DNA from: Hoeflea sp038900095
Lineage (GTDB): Bacteria; Pseudomonadota; Alphaproteobacteria; Rhizobiales; Rhizobiaceae
Assembly: GCF_038900095.1 (NCBI RefSeq)
Contig: NZ_JBBMQQ010000010.1
Location: 1-64,000 of the forward strand
Direction: 5' to 3'
Length of the DNA stretch: 64,000 nucleotides
Part shown: in pieces, positions 26,345-37,770 of the stretch
How positions within the stretch are numbered: the first letter of the stretch is position 1
How the letters are laid out: the number at the start of each line of letters is the position of its first letter
Made by a program: the position numbers and the translations under genes
The notes under the pieces: generated by a model
Seen by the model: the letters and a program-made list of their open reading frames with translations, nothing else
Database searches by the model: none
Told to the model about the DNA's origin: nothing

Positions 26345-27127
26345 TTAGCCCAGCCCGCCATTGTACCAGTCGTGCAGCTTGACTTCGGTCGAGCTGCCGG
26401 CCTCGCTCAGCATCTTTGCAAACACCTGCGGATCCTGCGTACCGCCGTCACGGCCACGATAATGGTAGGGAATAGCCATGGCTGGCGCGAATTCGGCCAC
26501 CGCATCGGCTGCCTGTTCGGCGTCCATTGTGAACGGCAGGTTCATGCACACGAAAGCCAGGTCGATATTTTCGAGCGCCCGCATCTCCGGCGTCCCTTCG
26601 GTGTCGCCGGAGATATAGACGCGGGTCCCGTCGATGGTCAGCACAAAGCCGAGATCGCCGCGGTCCTTCGGGTGAAAATCCTGCCTGTCGGCGGAGGTGT
26701 TGTAGGCCGCGATGGCCGCAATTGCGATGCCCATCTTCTCGGTGCTGCCGCCCGGGGCGATGACATCGGTGCGTGCCTGCAGAGCCTCAGGCATCATGCC
26801 TTTGACATCGGCATTGGTCAGGATCGGCGCATCGGCAAGGGCCGCCAGAAGCTCGGCATTGTAGTGATCGCCATGGCGGTGGGTGATCAGGATCAGGTCC
26901 GGCTTGGGTAGCCCCTCGTACAGGCTGGCCTCACCAACCGGATCGACATAGAGAGTTCCTGCGGGGGTCTCCATGACAAAGGAGGCGTGCTCGACCGGAT
27001 GGATGGCGATTTTGCCGTCCATGAGGTTGAAGCTCGCTGCATGCGCGGCCGCAAGGCCAAGCGATGGCAGCAGCGTGACGGCTCCGACAGCGGCGGCGCC
27101 AACAATAAAGGTGCGTCTGGTCGTCAT
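26345..27127 (-). CDS. Tat-exported metallo-beta-lactamase-fold hydrolase
   Basis: 260 residues. The N-terminus MTTRRTFIVGAAAVGAV with a cleavage region near AAHA is a twin-arginine signal, so the folded metalloprotein is exported. The MBL signature ITHRHGDHYN, the strand DPVGEASLYEG before it and FVLTIDGTRVYISGDTEGTP later resemble UlaG/UPF0173-type hydrolases. IPYHYRGRDGG supplies a late His. The substrate is not known. GGGAG seven bases before ATG 27127 decides the start over one six codons upstream. Confidence 0.87.
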   Translation of the reverse strand: MTTRRTFIVGAAAVGAVTLLPSLGLAAAHAASFNLMDGKIAIHPVEHASFVMETPAGTLYVDPVGEASLYEGLPKPDLILITHRHGDHYNAELLAALADAPILTNADVKGMMPEALQARTDVIAPGGSTEKMGIAIAAIAAYNTSADRQDFHPKDRGDLGFVLTIDGTRVYISGDTEGTPEMRALENIDLAFVCMNLPFTMDAEQAADAVAEFAPAMAIPYHYRGRDGGTQDPQVFAKMLSEAGSSTEVKLHDWYNGGLG

Positions 27128-27217
27128 GGCAATCTCCCTCGGCATCGTTCTGGTTGGTGGTTTTGTGATGTCTGGATCATACCAGATGCATCACCGCACC
27201 GGAAATTCAAGAGGACC

Positions 27218-27904
27218 TCAGCGCAAGAACCTGATCCACCGCGCGAGATTGAGCAGACCCGCCAGGGCGGCTGCGACATAGGTGAACGCCGCGGCTTTCA
27301 GTACGCTGCGGGCGCCTGCCAGATCCTCGTCACCAAGATAGCCGCCCTCGCGCAGGATCGGCAGCGCCTTGTTGAAGCTCGCATCATATTCGACCGGCAG
27401 CGTCACCAGATGCACGACAACGCGAATGCCCAACAGCCCGATGCCGATGACCGCCATGCCCAGAAGCGCCACCGGCGCGCGCAGCACGATCGCCAGCACG
27501 GGTGCAGCGATGAAGAAGATCGAGGCGATCCGGTCTGTCATCATGGTGAGACCGGCCAGCGATTGCCTGAGCGCCAGTCCGCGTTCGCCACGATGATGCT
27601 GCAGCGCGTGGCCGACCTCGTGGGCTGCCACTGCCACGGCAGTCAGGCTGGCGCCATTGAAGTTGGCTTGCGACAGGCGCACCGTGCGCGAACCCGGATC
27701 GTAGTGATCGCCGGCATCGGTGGCTTCGACACCGACACCTTTCAGCTCGAGACGCTCGATCAGATGTTGCGCCATTTCACCGCCTGTGCCGGGAAAATCC
27801 GGCCGCTCGGCGCTGTGGCGGCGCATGGTGTGGCCGACCCAGTATTGCGGGCCATAGATGGCGGCAAGCACCACCAGCAGGCCGATTATCCCGAGGATTG
27901 CCAT
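27218..27904 (-). CDS. Membrane zinc metallopeptidase (YugP/COG2738 family)
   Basis: 228 residues. One N-terminal membrane helix (LGIIGLLVVLAAIYG) is followed by HEVGH at 95-99, the zinc site, then AIASIFF-type hydrophobic helices and VEYDASFNKAL, which contains the third ligand region. This is the neutral zinc metallopeptidase family Zn_peptidase_2. Its substrate in bacteria is unknown; membrane quality control has been suggested for such proteins. It is divergent from ggt. Confidence 0.9.
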   Translation of the reverse strand: MAILGIIGLLVVLAAIYGPQYWVGHTMRRHSAERPDFPGTGGEMAQHLIERLELKGVGVEATDAGDHYDPGSRTVRLSQANFNGASLTAVAVAAHEVGHALQHHRGERGLALRQSLAGLTMMTDRIASIFFIAAPVLAIVLRAPVALLGMAVIGIGLLGIRVVVHLVTLPVEYDASFNKALPILREGGYLGDEDLAGARSVLKAAAFTYVAAALAGLLNLARWIRFLR

Positions 27905-27997
27905 TATCAGTCTCTGTCAGAGCGAGGCTGGATCATCCGCCTTACATAGGGTGCGACGCTCAGCTGATAAAGGGCCGACACGCAGACTGCCAAGGCG

Positions 27998-28015
27998 GCA
28001 CTGTCAGCACAGTGC
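27998..28015. promoter_or_regulatory. Inverted repeat between the zinc peptidase and ggt genes
   Basis: GCACTGT-CAGC-ACAGTGC: seven-base perfect arms with a four-base spacer, in the 244-base divergent interval. A candidate operator; no known regulator is recognised. Confidence 0.35.
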
Positions 28016-28148
28016 AAGTGTGCCCGCCGGACGAGGCTGCAATTCCGGGTTGACGACGAGCCCGATGTGGCTTTCGATGGTGCCACGTCTTGGCCTGGCG
28101 CCCGCGTGACTTCGTCCGAAGCGCTGACAGTCTTGAAAGGACCGCCCG

Positions 28149-29882
28149 ATGATCCGCCCGCTCACCGCCCTCGCCTCCGCCGCTTTATTCGTCATCGGCC
28201 CAACTGCCGCCACTGCGCAGGAGGCGGCGATCTTTTCCAGCATGGATGCGGTGCATCCGGTCTGGGCGAAATCGGCCATGGTCTCCGTGCAGGAGGCGGT
28301 CGCCGCCGAGGTCGGGCTGCAGGTGCTCAAGGACGGCGGCAATGCAGTCGACGCCGGTGTTGCTGTCGCGCTGGCGCTGGCAGTCACCCTGCCCCGTGCC
28401 GGAAATCTCGGCGGCGGCGGCTTCATGATGGTGCATGACGCAAAGAGCGGCGAGACCAGGGCCATCGACTACCGTGAAATGGCGCCAGCCAGTGCCACCC
28501 GCGACATGTATCTCGACGCCGAGGGCAATGCCGACAGCAATCTTTCGCGGTTTTCAGGCCTCGCCGTCGGCGTGCCCGGCACGGTGGCCGGAATGCAGCT
28601 GGCGCTCGACACTTTTGGCACGATGACGCTCGCTGAGGCCGCAGCCCCTGCGATCAAATTGGCCGAAGACGGCATCATTGTTACCGCCGATCTGGCCGAC
28701 AGCCTGAAGGGACTGGAAAAGCGGCTCAAAACCTGGCCGGCTTCGGCGGCGATCTTCTACAAGGAAGATGGCAGCTTCTATGAGCCCGGCGATGTGCTCA
28801 AGCAGCCGGATCTGGCAACTACGCTGAAGGCAATTGCTGCCAACGGCCCGGATGGATTTTACAAAGGCGCGGTGGCTGAGAAGATCGCCGCGTCCGTGCA
28901 AGAGGCCGGCGGCTCGATGACGGTTGAGGATCTGGCGAACTACAAGGCGGTCATCCGCGAGCCGGTCAGCGGCAGCTATCGCGGCTACGACATCGTCTCG
29001 ATGCCGCCGCCAAGCTCCGGCGGCACCCACATCATCCAGATCCTCAATGTGATGGAGGGCTTTCCCATCGGCTTCCTCGGGCACAATTCCTCCGACACCA
29101 TTCACCTGATGGCGGAAGCCATGAAGCGCGCCTATGCCGACCGCTCGGAATATCTCGGCGACCCGGATTTTGCCGATGTCCCGGTCGCAGCCCTGACCTC
29201 GAAGGACTATGCAGCCAAGATCCGCGACGGCATCAGCCTCAACCGCGCCACGCCCTCGGCCTCGATCAAGCCGGGCAAACTGGCGCCCTACGAGAGCGAC
29301 CAGACCACGCATTTCTCCATCGTCGATCAATACGGCAACGCGGTGTCCAACACCTACACGCTGAATTTCTCCTATGGCTCGGGCATGACCGCCGCCGGCA
29401 CCGGCGTGCTGCTCAACAACGAGATGGATGATTTTTCCGCCAAGCCGGGCGTGCCCAACGCCTATGGCCTGATCGGCGGCGACGCCAATGCGGTGGAACC
29501 CGGCAAGCGGCCGCTGTCCTCGATGAGCCCGACAATCGTGCTGAAAGACGGCAAGCCGTTCCTGGTCACCGGCAGCCCCGGCGGCTCACGCATCATCACC
29601 ACCACGCTGCAGGTGATCTCCAACATGATCGATCACGGAATGAACGTCGCCGAAGCCACCAACGCCGCGCGCATCCACCACCAGTGGCTGCCCGATGAAA
29701 TCCGCGTCGAGGATGGCGGCCTGAGCCGCGACACGGTGGCAGCTCTCGAGGCCAAGGGTCACAGGATTGCGGTCAAAAGCGTCATGGGCTCGACCCAGTC
29801 GATCCACGTCGACACCGGCAAGGACCTGCTGCTGGGAGCGTCGGACCCGAGGCGAACGGGATCGGCGACGGTGGGGTATTGA
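28149..29882 (+). CDS. ggt: Gamma-glutamyltransferase (glutathione hydrolase)
   Basis: 577 residues with a signal peptide (about 1-23), hence periplasmic. It cleaves the gamma-glutamyl bond of glutathione and transfers the glutamyl group. The precursor cuts itself before Thr386 in DQTTHFSIVD; that Thr is the N-terminal nucleophile of the small subunit. GGNAVDAGVAVALAL and GGGGFMMVHD are typical of the large subunit; SYGSGMTAAGTGVLLNNEMDDF and GKRPLSSMSPTIV of the small one, the latter with the substrate-binding SS pair. Length and motifs are complete. GAAAGGA precedes the ATG. Confidence 0.97.
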   Translation: MIRPLTALASAALFVIGPTAATAQEAAIFSSMDAVHPVWAKSAMVSVQEAVAAEVGLQVLKDGGNAVDAGVAVALALAVTLPRAGNLGGGGFMMVHDAKSGETRAIDYREMAPASATRDMYLDAEGNADSNLSRFSGLAVGVPGTVAGMQLALDTFGTMTLAEAAAPAIKLAEDGIIVTADLADSLKGLEKRLKTWPASAAIFYKEDGSFYEPGDVLKQPDLATTLKAIAANGPDGFYKGAVAEKIAASVQEAGGSMTVEDLANYKAVIREPVSGSYRGYDIVSMPPPSSGGTHIIQILNVMEGFPIGFLGHNSSDTIHLMAEAMKRAYADRSEYLGDPDFADVPVAALTSKDYAAKIRDGISLNRATPSASIKPGKLAPYESDQTTHFSIVDQYGNAVSNTYTLNFSYGSGMTAAGTGVLLNNEMDDFSAKPGVPNAYGLIGGDANAVEPGKRPLSSMSPTIVLKDGKPFLVTGSPGGSRIITTTLQVISNMIDHGMNVAEATNAARIHHQWLPDEIRVEDGGLSRDTVAALEAKGHRIAVKSVMGSTQSIHVDTGKDLLLGASDPRRTGSATVGY

Positions 29883-29909
29883 GGGGGTAAGCTTCCCTTT
29901 TACCACCCC

Positions 29910-32582
<2,673 letters not shown>

Positions 32583-32718
32583 GTGAATGCCTGCCTTTGG
32601 AACAAAATTGGTTCGCCCGCCGATTGCCGAACGAAACCGCAATGGGCAGACACAACCATAAAAGCATTCACATCAGCATGACCGAGATCAAACTCCGCTC
32701 AATCGAACGGCCGCAGAA

Positions 32719-33234
32719 TTACGGCTTGCCGTTTTCCCAGGTCACGTCCTGGCCGTAGAGCGGCACGGTGGAGATGTTCATCTTGGCCGAGCCGTCCTGC
32801 ACCTGCTGCGAATTGACCAGATAGATCAGCGTGTCGTTACGCTTGTCGTAGATCCGGCGCACCACCAGCGATTTCCAGATCAGCGAGCGCGATTCCTTGA
32901 ACACCACGTCGCCGTCTTCATCGAGATCGATGTCCTTGATGGTGATCGGGCCGGTCTGGCGACAGGCGATCGAGGCATTGGAGGGATCCTCGAACCAGTT
33001 GCCCTTCTGCAGCCGGTCGATGACACCACGGTCGAAATAGGCGACATGGCAGGTCACGCCGTCAACTTCGGGATCGGTGACCGCATCGATCAGGATATCG
33101 TTGCCGAGCCAGTCGACGCCAACCTCGCCAACCTGTTCGGCAGATGCCGGTGTTGCCATCAGTGGTGCGGCCAGCACGGCTGCGGCAACCAGGCCTGCGG
33201 AAACGGTCGAGCGGATGTTCTTGCTTGTGATCAC
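32719..33234 (-). CDS. creA: CreA-family periplasmic protein
   Basis: 171 residues from GTG 33234, supported by AAGGAG nine bases upstream. The signal peptide ends near TPASA (about 30). The mature protein shows CreA signatures: VGVDWLGNDILIDAVTDPEV, CHVAYFDRG, SNASIACRQTGPI and ESRSLIWKSLVVRRIYD. Two Cys may form a disulfide. CreA is a conserved small exported protein of unknown biochemical role. Nothing nearby adds to it. Confidence 0.92.
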   Translation of the reverse strand: MITSKNIRSTVSAGLVAAAVLAAPLMATPASAEQVGEVGVDWLGNDILIDAVTDPEVDGVTCHVAYFDRGVIDRLQKGNWFEDPSNASIACRQTGPITIKDIDLDEDGDVVFKESRSLIWKSLVVRRIYDKRNDTLIYLVNSQQVQDGSAKMNISTVPLYGQDVTWENGKP

Positions 33235-33516
33235 GAATTTTCTCCTTGCCCGTTGAACGCGCCAGACCTCGGGAAGTTCCCCGGCACGCCAGGGATGAAA
33301 CTGACAGCCTTGATATGGGCGACGGGCAGACCGAATGAAAGATGCAAGGGCGCAGGATGTCAAATCGACCGGTCCAGGCACCTGAAATCCTGTCAGCCCC
33401 GCGGGCAATGCACCGCAGTGGAGCCGCCCGCAGCTGGCCTGTTTGGCTGGCCGGCGCAAACAACCGGGCCAATCAAACCACTTCCATTTGCGCATGATCG
33501 GCTCTAGATAGGGCAA

Positions 33517-33708
33517 ATGACCAGTGCACCTGCGCCCCGACACCAAGCCAGCCGGCATCAGCCCAGTTCGTTCCAGGGTTTTCTCCCCCGCGCGCTCGGC
33601 ATCATCGCCGCGGCAATCCTGACCGGGCTTGCCTTTGCCGCCTGGCAGGCAAACGGGCCGGCATTGCTTAACGCGCTTGCGGCCAGCGGTCTTGCCTGGT
33701 GCCTCTGA
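33517..33708 (+). CDS. Small single-helix membrane protein, possible
   Basis: 63 residues, with AGGGC before the ATG. A polar Pro/His/Gln-rich N-terminus leads to one hydrophobic stretch (about 26-60, GIIAAAILTGLAFAAW and GLAWCL at the end). It stands 74 bases before the SCO gene and reads the same way. Small proteins ending GLAWC upstream of transport or redox genes occur in rhizobia, from memory. The evidence is the start signal and a clean helix only. Confidence 0.45.
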   Translation: MTSAPAPRHQASRHQPSSFQGFLPRALGIIAAAILTGLAFAAWQANGPALLNALAASGLAWCL

Positions 33709-33782
33709 ACCGATAAAGCCGATCCCGCCCGGCTGTCCCGGACACAGGCGGGAAGCAAACGGCAGCCTTACTGGAGACTTCA

Positions 33783-34382
33783 ATGAAAGCCATACGTCTT
33801 GTCCTCTGGGTTCTTGTCGCAGCCATGGCGCTGGCGCTTGGCTGGCTGACCTATGAATGGCAGCGGACCGAGACCGAACTGTCGGCCAAGCCCTATGGCG
33901 TACCGTTTGAACTTGTCGACCAGTCCGGCCAGCCGATCACCGAAGCGGCTTTCCGCGGCCGTCCGACAGCCTTGTTTTTCGGCTTCACTCACTGCCCGGA
34001 AATCTGCCCCACCACCCTGTTCGAACTGGACGGCTGGCTCAGGCAGGTTGATCCCGAGGGCGGCAGGATCGGCGCCTATTTCGTCACCGTCGATCCGGAA
34101 CGCGACACGCCGGAGCTGCTGGGATCGTACATTTCCGGCGTCAGCGACCGCATCGTCGGCATTTCCGGATCGCCCGAAAAGGTCGGGGAGATGGTCAAGG
34201 GCTTCAGCATCTATGCCAAGAAGGTGCCTATCGACGCCAGCAAACCCGATGGTGAATACACCATGGATCATACGGCTTCGGTGTTTCTGCTCGATGCACA
34301 AGGCCGCTTCAAGGGGACGATCGCCTGGGGCGAAAATCCGGACATCGCCGTCACCAAGCTTGAGAATCTGCTCAAGCCGTAA
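33783..34382 (+). CDS. SCO1/SenC family copper chaperone
   Basis: 199 residues: an N-terminal membrane anchor (about 5-24), then a thioredoxin-like domain facing the periplasm. The copper ligands are Cys71 and Cys75 in HCPEICPTTL and His163 in YTMDHTASVF. VTVDPERDTPELL is typical. SCO proteins deliver copper to or reduce the CuA site of cytochrome c oxidase; no oxidase genes are adjacent. Gene length is normal. Confidence 0.94.
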   Translation: MKAIRLVLWVLVAAMALALGWLTYEWQRTETELSAKPYGVPFELVDQSGQPITEAAFRGRPTALFFGFTHCPEICPTTLFELDGWLRQVDPEGGRIGAYFVTVDPERDTPELLGSYISGVSDRIVGISGSPEKVGEMVKGFSIYAKKVPIDASKPDGEYTMDHTASVFLLDAQGRFKGTIAWGENPDIAVTKLENLLKP

Positions 34383-34415
34383 CTCCGGCCCCGCGCCGCA
34401 CGACAGGGGACTATC

Positions 34416-36290
34416 ATGGACGACATCGTTCTCAAACTTGCCGTGATCGGTGTTGCCGGCATTGCCGCACAATGGTTCGCATGGCGGTTGCAACTTCCGG
34501 CCATCGTGCTGCTGCTGGCGGCAGGCTTTATCGCGGGACCGGCCACCGGCTTTCTCGATCCGACGGCAGATTTCGGCTCGATCTACCGGCCGGTTGTCTC
34601 GATCGCAGTGGCCATCATCCTGTTTGAAGGCGGGCTGACGCTCAACTTCAAGGAAATCAGGGAGACATCCACCGCGGTTCGGCGCATCATCATGTACGCC
34701 GGCCCCTTGACCTGGGGCATGGCGGCATTGGCGGCCCACTACATTGGCGGCCTGAGCTGGCCGACAGCCATTGTTCTGGGCGCGATCCTGGTGGTGACCG
34801 GCCCGACCGTGATCATGCCGCTGCTGCGACAGGCCCAGCTCGATGCCCGCCCCGCCTCGCTCTTGCGCTGGGAGGCCATCGTCAACGACCCGATCGGCGC
34901 GCTCTTCGCCGTTGTCGCCTTCGAGGTTATCCTTGTCTATATCGGGCTGCATGAAGCCGACAATCTCGTTATGCTTCTCCTCGCCGGTTTCGCCGTCGCC
35001 ATTGCTGGTGGCTGGCTTGCCGCAAAACTGATTGTCTGGTCGTTCGTCCGCGGCCATGTGCCCGAATATCTCAAGGCCCCGGTGCTTCTGGCCTCGGTGG
35101 TGGGGATCTATGCCGCGACCAACACGCTGCTGGAGGAATCCGGCCTGCTCACCGTTACCGTGATGGGAATGGTGCTGGCCAACAGCCGCATCGCCTCGCT
35201 CACCGACATGCGCCGCTTCAAGGAAACCATCACCACGCTGCTGGTCTCCGGCGTCTTCATCATTCTCACAGCATCGCTGAGCATGGATGACATCCGTTCG
35301 CTCGACTGGCGCGCGGCACTGTTTGTCGCCTCCCTGTTGCTGGTCATCCGTCCGGTTGCGATCATGCTCGCCACCATCCGCTCCGGCGCCACCATCCAGG
35401 AACGTCTGCTCAGCGCATGGATTGCCCCGCGCGGCGTGGTCGCCGTCGCCGTCTCCGGCCTGTTCGGAACCCTGCTGGCCGATGTCGGCATCGAGGATGC
35501 GGGCCGCATGGTCGCCTTCACCTTCGCAGTCGTGGTCACCACCATCGTGCTGCACGGCTTCACGCTAGCGCCGCTGGCAAGCTTCCTCAACCTCAAGCAG
35601 GCGTCCAAGCCCGGCATTCTCATTGTCGGCGGTTCGCGCTGGTCGACGGCGCTGGCCATCAAGCTCAAGGAAGCCGAGGTTCCGGTGATGCTGGCCGACC
35701 AGAACTGGAACCACCTGGCCGAGGCCCGTCTGGCCAACATCCCGGTCTATTTCGGCGAGGTCCTGTCCGAATCTGCCCATCACAGCATCGACCCGAAGCG
35801 GTTTTCCAACCTGATCGCAACCGGCGACAACGACGCCTACAATGCACTGGTCTGCACCGATTTCGGACCGGAACTCGGCCGCAGCCACGTCTACCAGATC
35901 GGCCGCGTCGACGAGAAGGCACGCCAGGCGCTGAGCTTCACGCTCGGTGGACGTTCGCTGACCAAGGAGCCTGTCGGCTTTCTCGATCTGCGTGAAAAAC
36001 TGCTTCAGGGCTGGACCTTCCAGCTCACCCGCCTGACCGATGAATTCAACTGGGAAGCCTATGAGGCATCCCGCCCCGAAGGCGCGCTCGTCCTGCTCTG
36101 GATCAAGCCATCCGGATCGATCGTGTTTGCCTCCACCTCGGCGAACTCTCCCGGCCAGAACGACCGGATCCTGAGCTTCGCGCTGCCCAAGGACGACGCC
36201 CGCGCAGAGGCCGCCAGCAAGACGGCCCGCAAGGCGGAAGAGACAGCCGCAACCCAGGCGGCCACCGACGAAGGAAAGAACCGGACGTGA
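34416..36290 (+). CDS. CPA-type cation/proton antiporter with C-terminal RCK-like domain
   Basis: 624 residues. Twelve or so hydrophobic helices occupy 1-390, including the strand-helix FEGGLTLNFKEIRE and the GPTVIMPLLRQ and NDPIGALFAVVAFE segments that carry the ion-binding acidic residues in Na+(K+)/H+ exchangers. Residues about 400-500 (KPGILIVGGSRWSTALAIKL, then ADQNWNHLAEARLANIPV) form a Rossmann RCK/TrkA-N-like domain that may sense nucleotide. A charged Lys/Ala tail ends the protein. The ion is not determined. Its stop overlaps the prmA start by four bases. Confidence 0.9.
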   Translation: MDDIVLKLAVIGVAGIAAQWFAWRLQLPAIVLLLAAGFIAGPATGFLDPTADFGSIYRPVVSIAVAIILFEGGLTLNFKEIRETSTAVRRIIMYAGPLTWGMAALAAHYIGGLSWPTAIVLGAILVVTGPTVIMPLLRQAQLDARPASLLRWEAIVNDPIGALFAVVAFEVILVYIGLHEADNLVMLLLAGFAVAIAGGWLAAKLIVWSFVRGHVPEYLKAPVLLASVVGIYAATNTLLEESGLLTVTVMGMVLANSRIASLTDMRRFKETITTLLVSGVFIILTASLSMDDIRSLDWRAALFVASLLLVIRPVAIMLATIRSGATIQERLLSAWIAPRGVVAVAVSGLFGTLLADVGIEDAGRMVAFTFAVVVTTIVLHGFTLAPLASFLNLKQASKPGILIVGGSRWSTALAIKLKEAEVPVMLADQNWNHLAEARLANIPVYFGEVLSESAHHSIDPKRFSNLIATGDNDAYNALVCTDFGPELGRSHVYQIGRVDEKARQALSFTLGGRSLTKEPVGFLDLREKLLQGWTFQLTRLTDEFNWEAYEASRPEGALVLLWIKPSGSIVFASTSANSPGQNDRILSFALPKDDARAEAASKTARKAEETAATQAATDEGKNRT

Positions 36291-37174
36291 GCGACCACCG
36301 ATACTATTTCCGCACCGACGAAGCCGGGGCCAAACGCGGGCTGGATCTGCTCGACAGCATATTCGAGGACGAAGGCCTGCCCGTCGCCACCATGGAGATC
36401 GACGAGGACAAGGGCCTCTGGGAGGTGTCGGTCTATGCCCCGGGTGAACCCGGCGATACGCTCAAATCTCGCATCAGCACCTGCCTTGCTGACGAATTTC
36501 CGAACGTGGAGATCGAACTGGAAGTCTTCGGCGAGACCGACTGGATCGCCAAGTCGCTCGAAGGCCTGACACCGGTCCGTGCCGGACGCTTTCTGGTCCA
36601 CGGCGCCCATGACCGTAGCGCGGTGCGTATAAATGACCTGGCCATCGAGCTGGAGGCCGGGCAGGCCTTTGGCACCGGCCATCACGGCACCACGGCCGGC
36701 TGTCTTGAAATGATTGAATCCGTCATGCGCGCCAGCCCCGGCAGTTCCGCCGGCGTGAGCCCGGTGCTCGATCTCGGCACCGGCTCCGGCGTGCTGGCGA
36801 TCGCCGCCGCCATGCTCGGCCCCGTCCGCGTCCTGGCCACGGACATCGATCCGGTTGCCACCCGCGTGGCCCGCGACAATGTCCGCCACAACCACCGCAC
36901 CGCACAGATCCGATGCGTCACGGCGACCGGCTTTCATTCCACCGCTTTTCGCGAAGAAGGCCCGTTCGGGCTGATCATCGCCAACATCCTGGCCCGGCCT
37001 CTGATGCGCATGGCGCCCGACATCAAGCGCCATCTTGCACCTGGCGGCTCGGTGATCCTGTCGGGGATTCTGGCAAGTCAGCGCTGGCAGGTTCTCGCCG
37101 CCTTCAACGGCCAGGGCATGCGCCACGTCCAAACCCTGTGGCGCAATGGCTGGGTGACACTTCATCTGAAGTAA
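36287..37174 (+). CDS. prmA: Ribosomal protein L11 methyltransferase
   Basis: 295 residues starting at GTG 36287 inside the end of the antiporter gene. PrmA trimethylates ribosomal protein L11. The N-terminal L11-recognition domain (about 1-95) is followed by the PrmA signature FGTGHHGTTAGCLEMIE, then the SAM loop VLDLGTGSGVLAIAAAMLG, ATDIDPVATRVARDN and IIANILARPLM. Complete and of normal length. Coupling to an antiporter gene is unusual and probably only positional. Confidence 0.96.
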   Translation: MSDHRYYFRTDEAGAKRGLDLLDSIFEDEGLPVATMEIDEDKGLWEVSVYAPGEPGDTLKSRISTCLADEFPNVEIELEVFGETDWIAKSLEGLTPVRAGRFLVHGAHDRSAVRINDLAIELEAGQAFGTGHHGTTAGCLEMIESVMRASPGSSAGVSPVLDLGTGSGVLAIAAAMLGPVRVLATDIDPVATRVARDNVRHNHRTAQIRCVTATGFHSTAFREEGPFGLIIANILARPLMRMAPDIKRHLAPGGSVILSGILASQRWQVLAAFNGQGMRHVQTLWRNGWVTLHLK

Positions 37175-37228
37175 TCGGGATCACCCGGGACAAGACCGGA
37201 CGGCACGGCGATCCGGTCAAATCCGCCC

Positions 37229-37256
37229 AAACAAAAACGGCTCCCAAGGGAGCCGT
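37229..37256 (-). terminator. Intrinsic terminator of the DUF1127 gene
   Basis: On the reverse strand ACGGCTCCC-TT-GGGAGCCGT forms a nine-bp stem followed by TTTTTGTTT, about 50 bases after the DUF1127 stop. It is a textbook rho-independent terminator. It is convergent with prmA and may stop it too. Confidence 0.85.
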
Positions 37257-37304
37257 TCGCATTCGCTGTAGATGAGAGTGCCGTCATGGCGCATGTTCGG
37301 CTTC

Positions 37305-37478
37305 TTAGAAGAAGTAAGCCTGTGCGCCTTCGCGCTGAAGTTCTTCACGGGTACGGCCGATCGACTTGAGCTGAGCGTCGTCCATCGCCAGAAGCGCGCC
37401 ATTCACATAGCGGCGAACCTGGCGTTCGCGGGCGCTGACGAGACGGTCGAAGGCATTTTGAAACATGTTTACGGACAT
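37305..37478 (-). CDS. DUF1127 (YjiS-like) small protein
   Basis: 57 residues on the reverse strand from ATG 37478, with AAAGGGG ahead of the start. The sequence MSVNMFQNAFDRLVSARERQ continues into VRRYVNGALLAMDDAQLKSIGRTREEL, the full DUF1127 pattern (short helix, L-x-x-L-D-D-x-x-L-x-D-I-G-x-x-R). Small DUF1127 proteins of rhizobia are Arg-rich, often highly expressed in stationary phase or stress, and some affect RNA and phosphate or carbon metabolism. The gene is a single-gene unit with its own terminator. Confidence 0.9.
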   Translation of the reverse strand: MSVNMFQNAFDRLVSARERQVRRYVNGALLAMDDAQLKSIGRTREELQREGAQAYFF

Positions 37479-37770
37479 TTGGTAATCCCCTTTGGGTAAG
37501 TGATTGTTCTGTCCTCCTGCAAACCCAAGATAGTCTCTTCTGCAGAAATGTGCAGAGCTTATGTTGCAGTGCAGCTATGAATTCAACGCAAAGCTCGCGC
37601 CTGAGCGATGCGCCGTGCTGCATATTTATGCGGCATCGTGCACTGCACAGAGATTGTGCGCACCCAAAACAGGCACCCGGCCCTGCCCCGTTGATCAAAT
37701 CCGTTTGACCGCCTCCCAAACGCAAACGGGATTGCTATAAGGAAGGTTCGCTTTGGCTCCCAGGAATCCC

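Noticed and set aside
33780..35555. 591-codon leftward frame over the SCO and antiporter genes
   Set aside because: Low-complexity Asp/Gly/His shadow of two well-supported genes.
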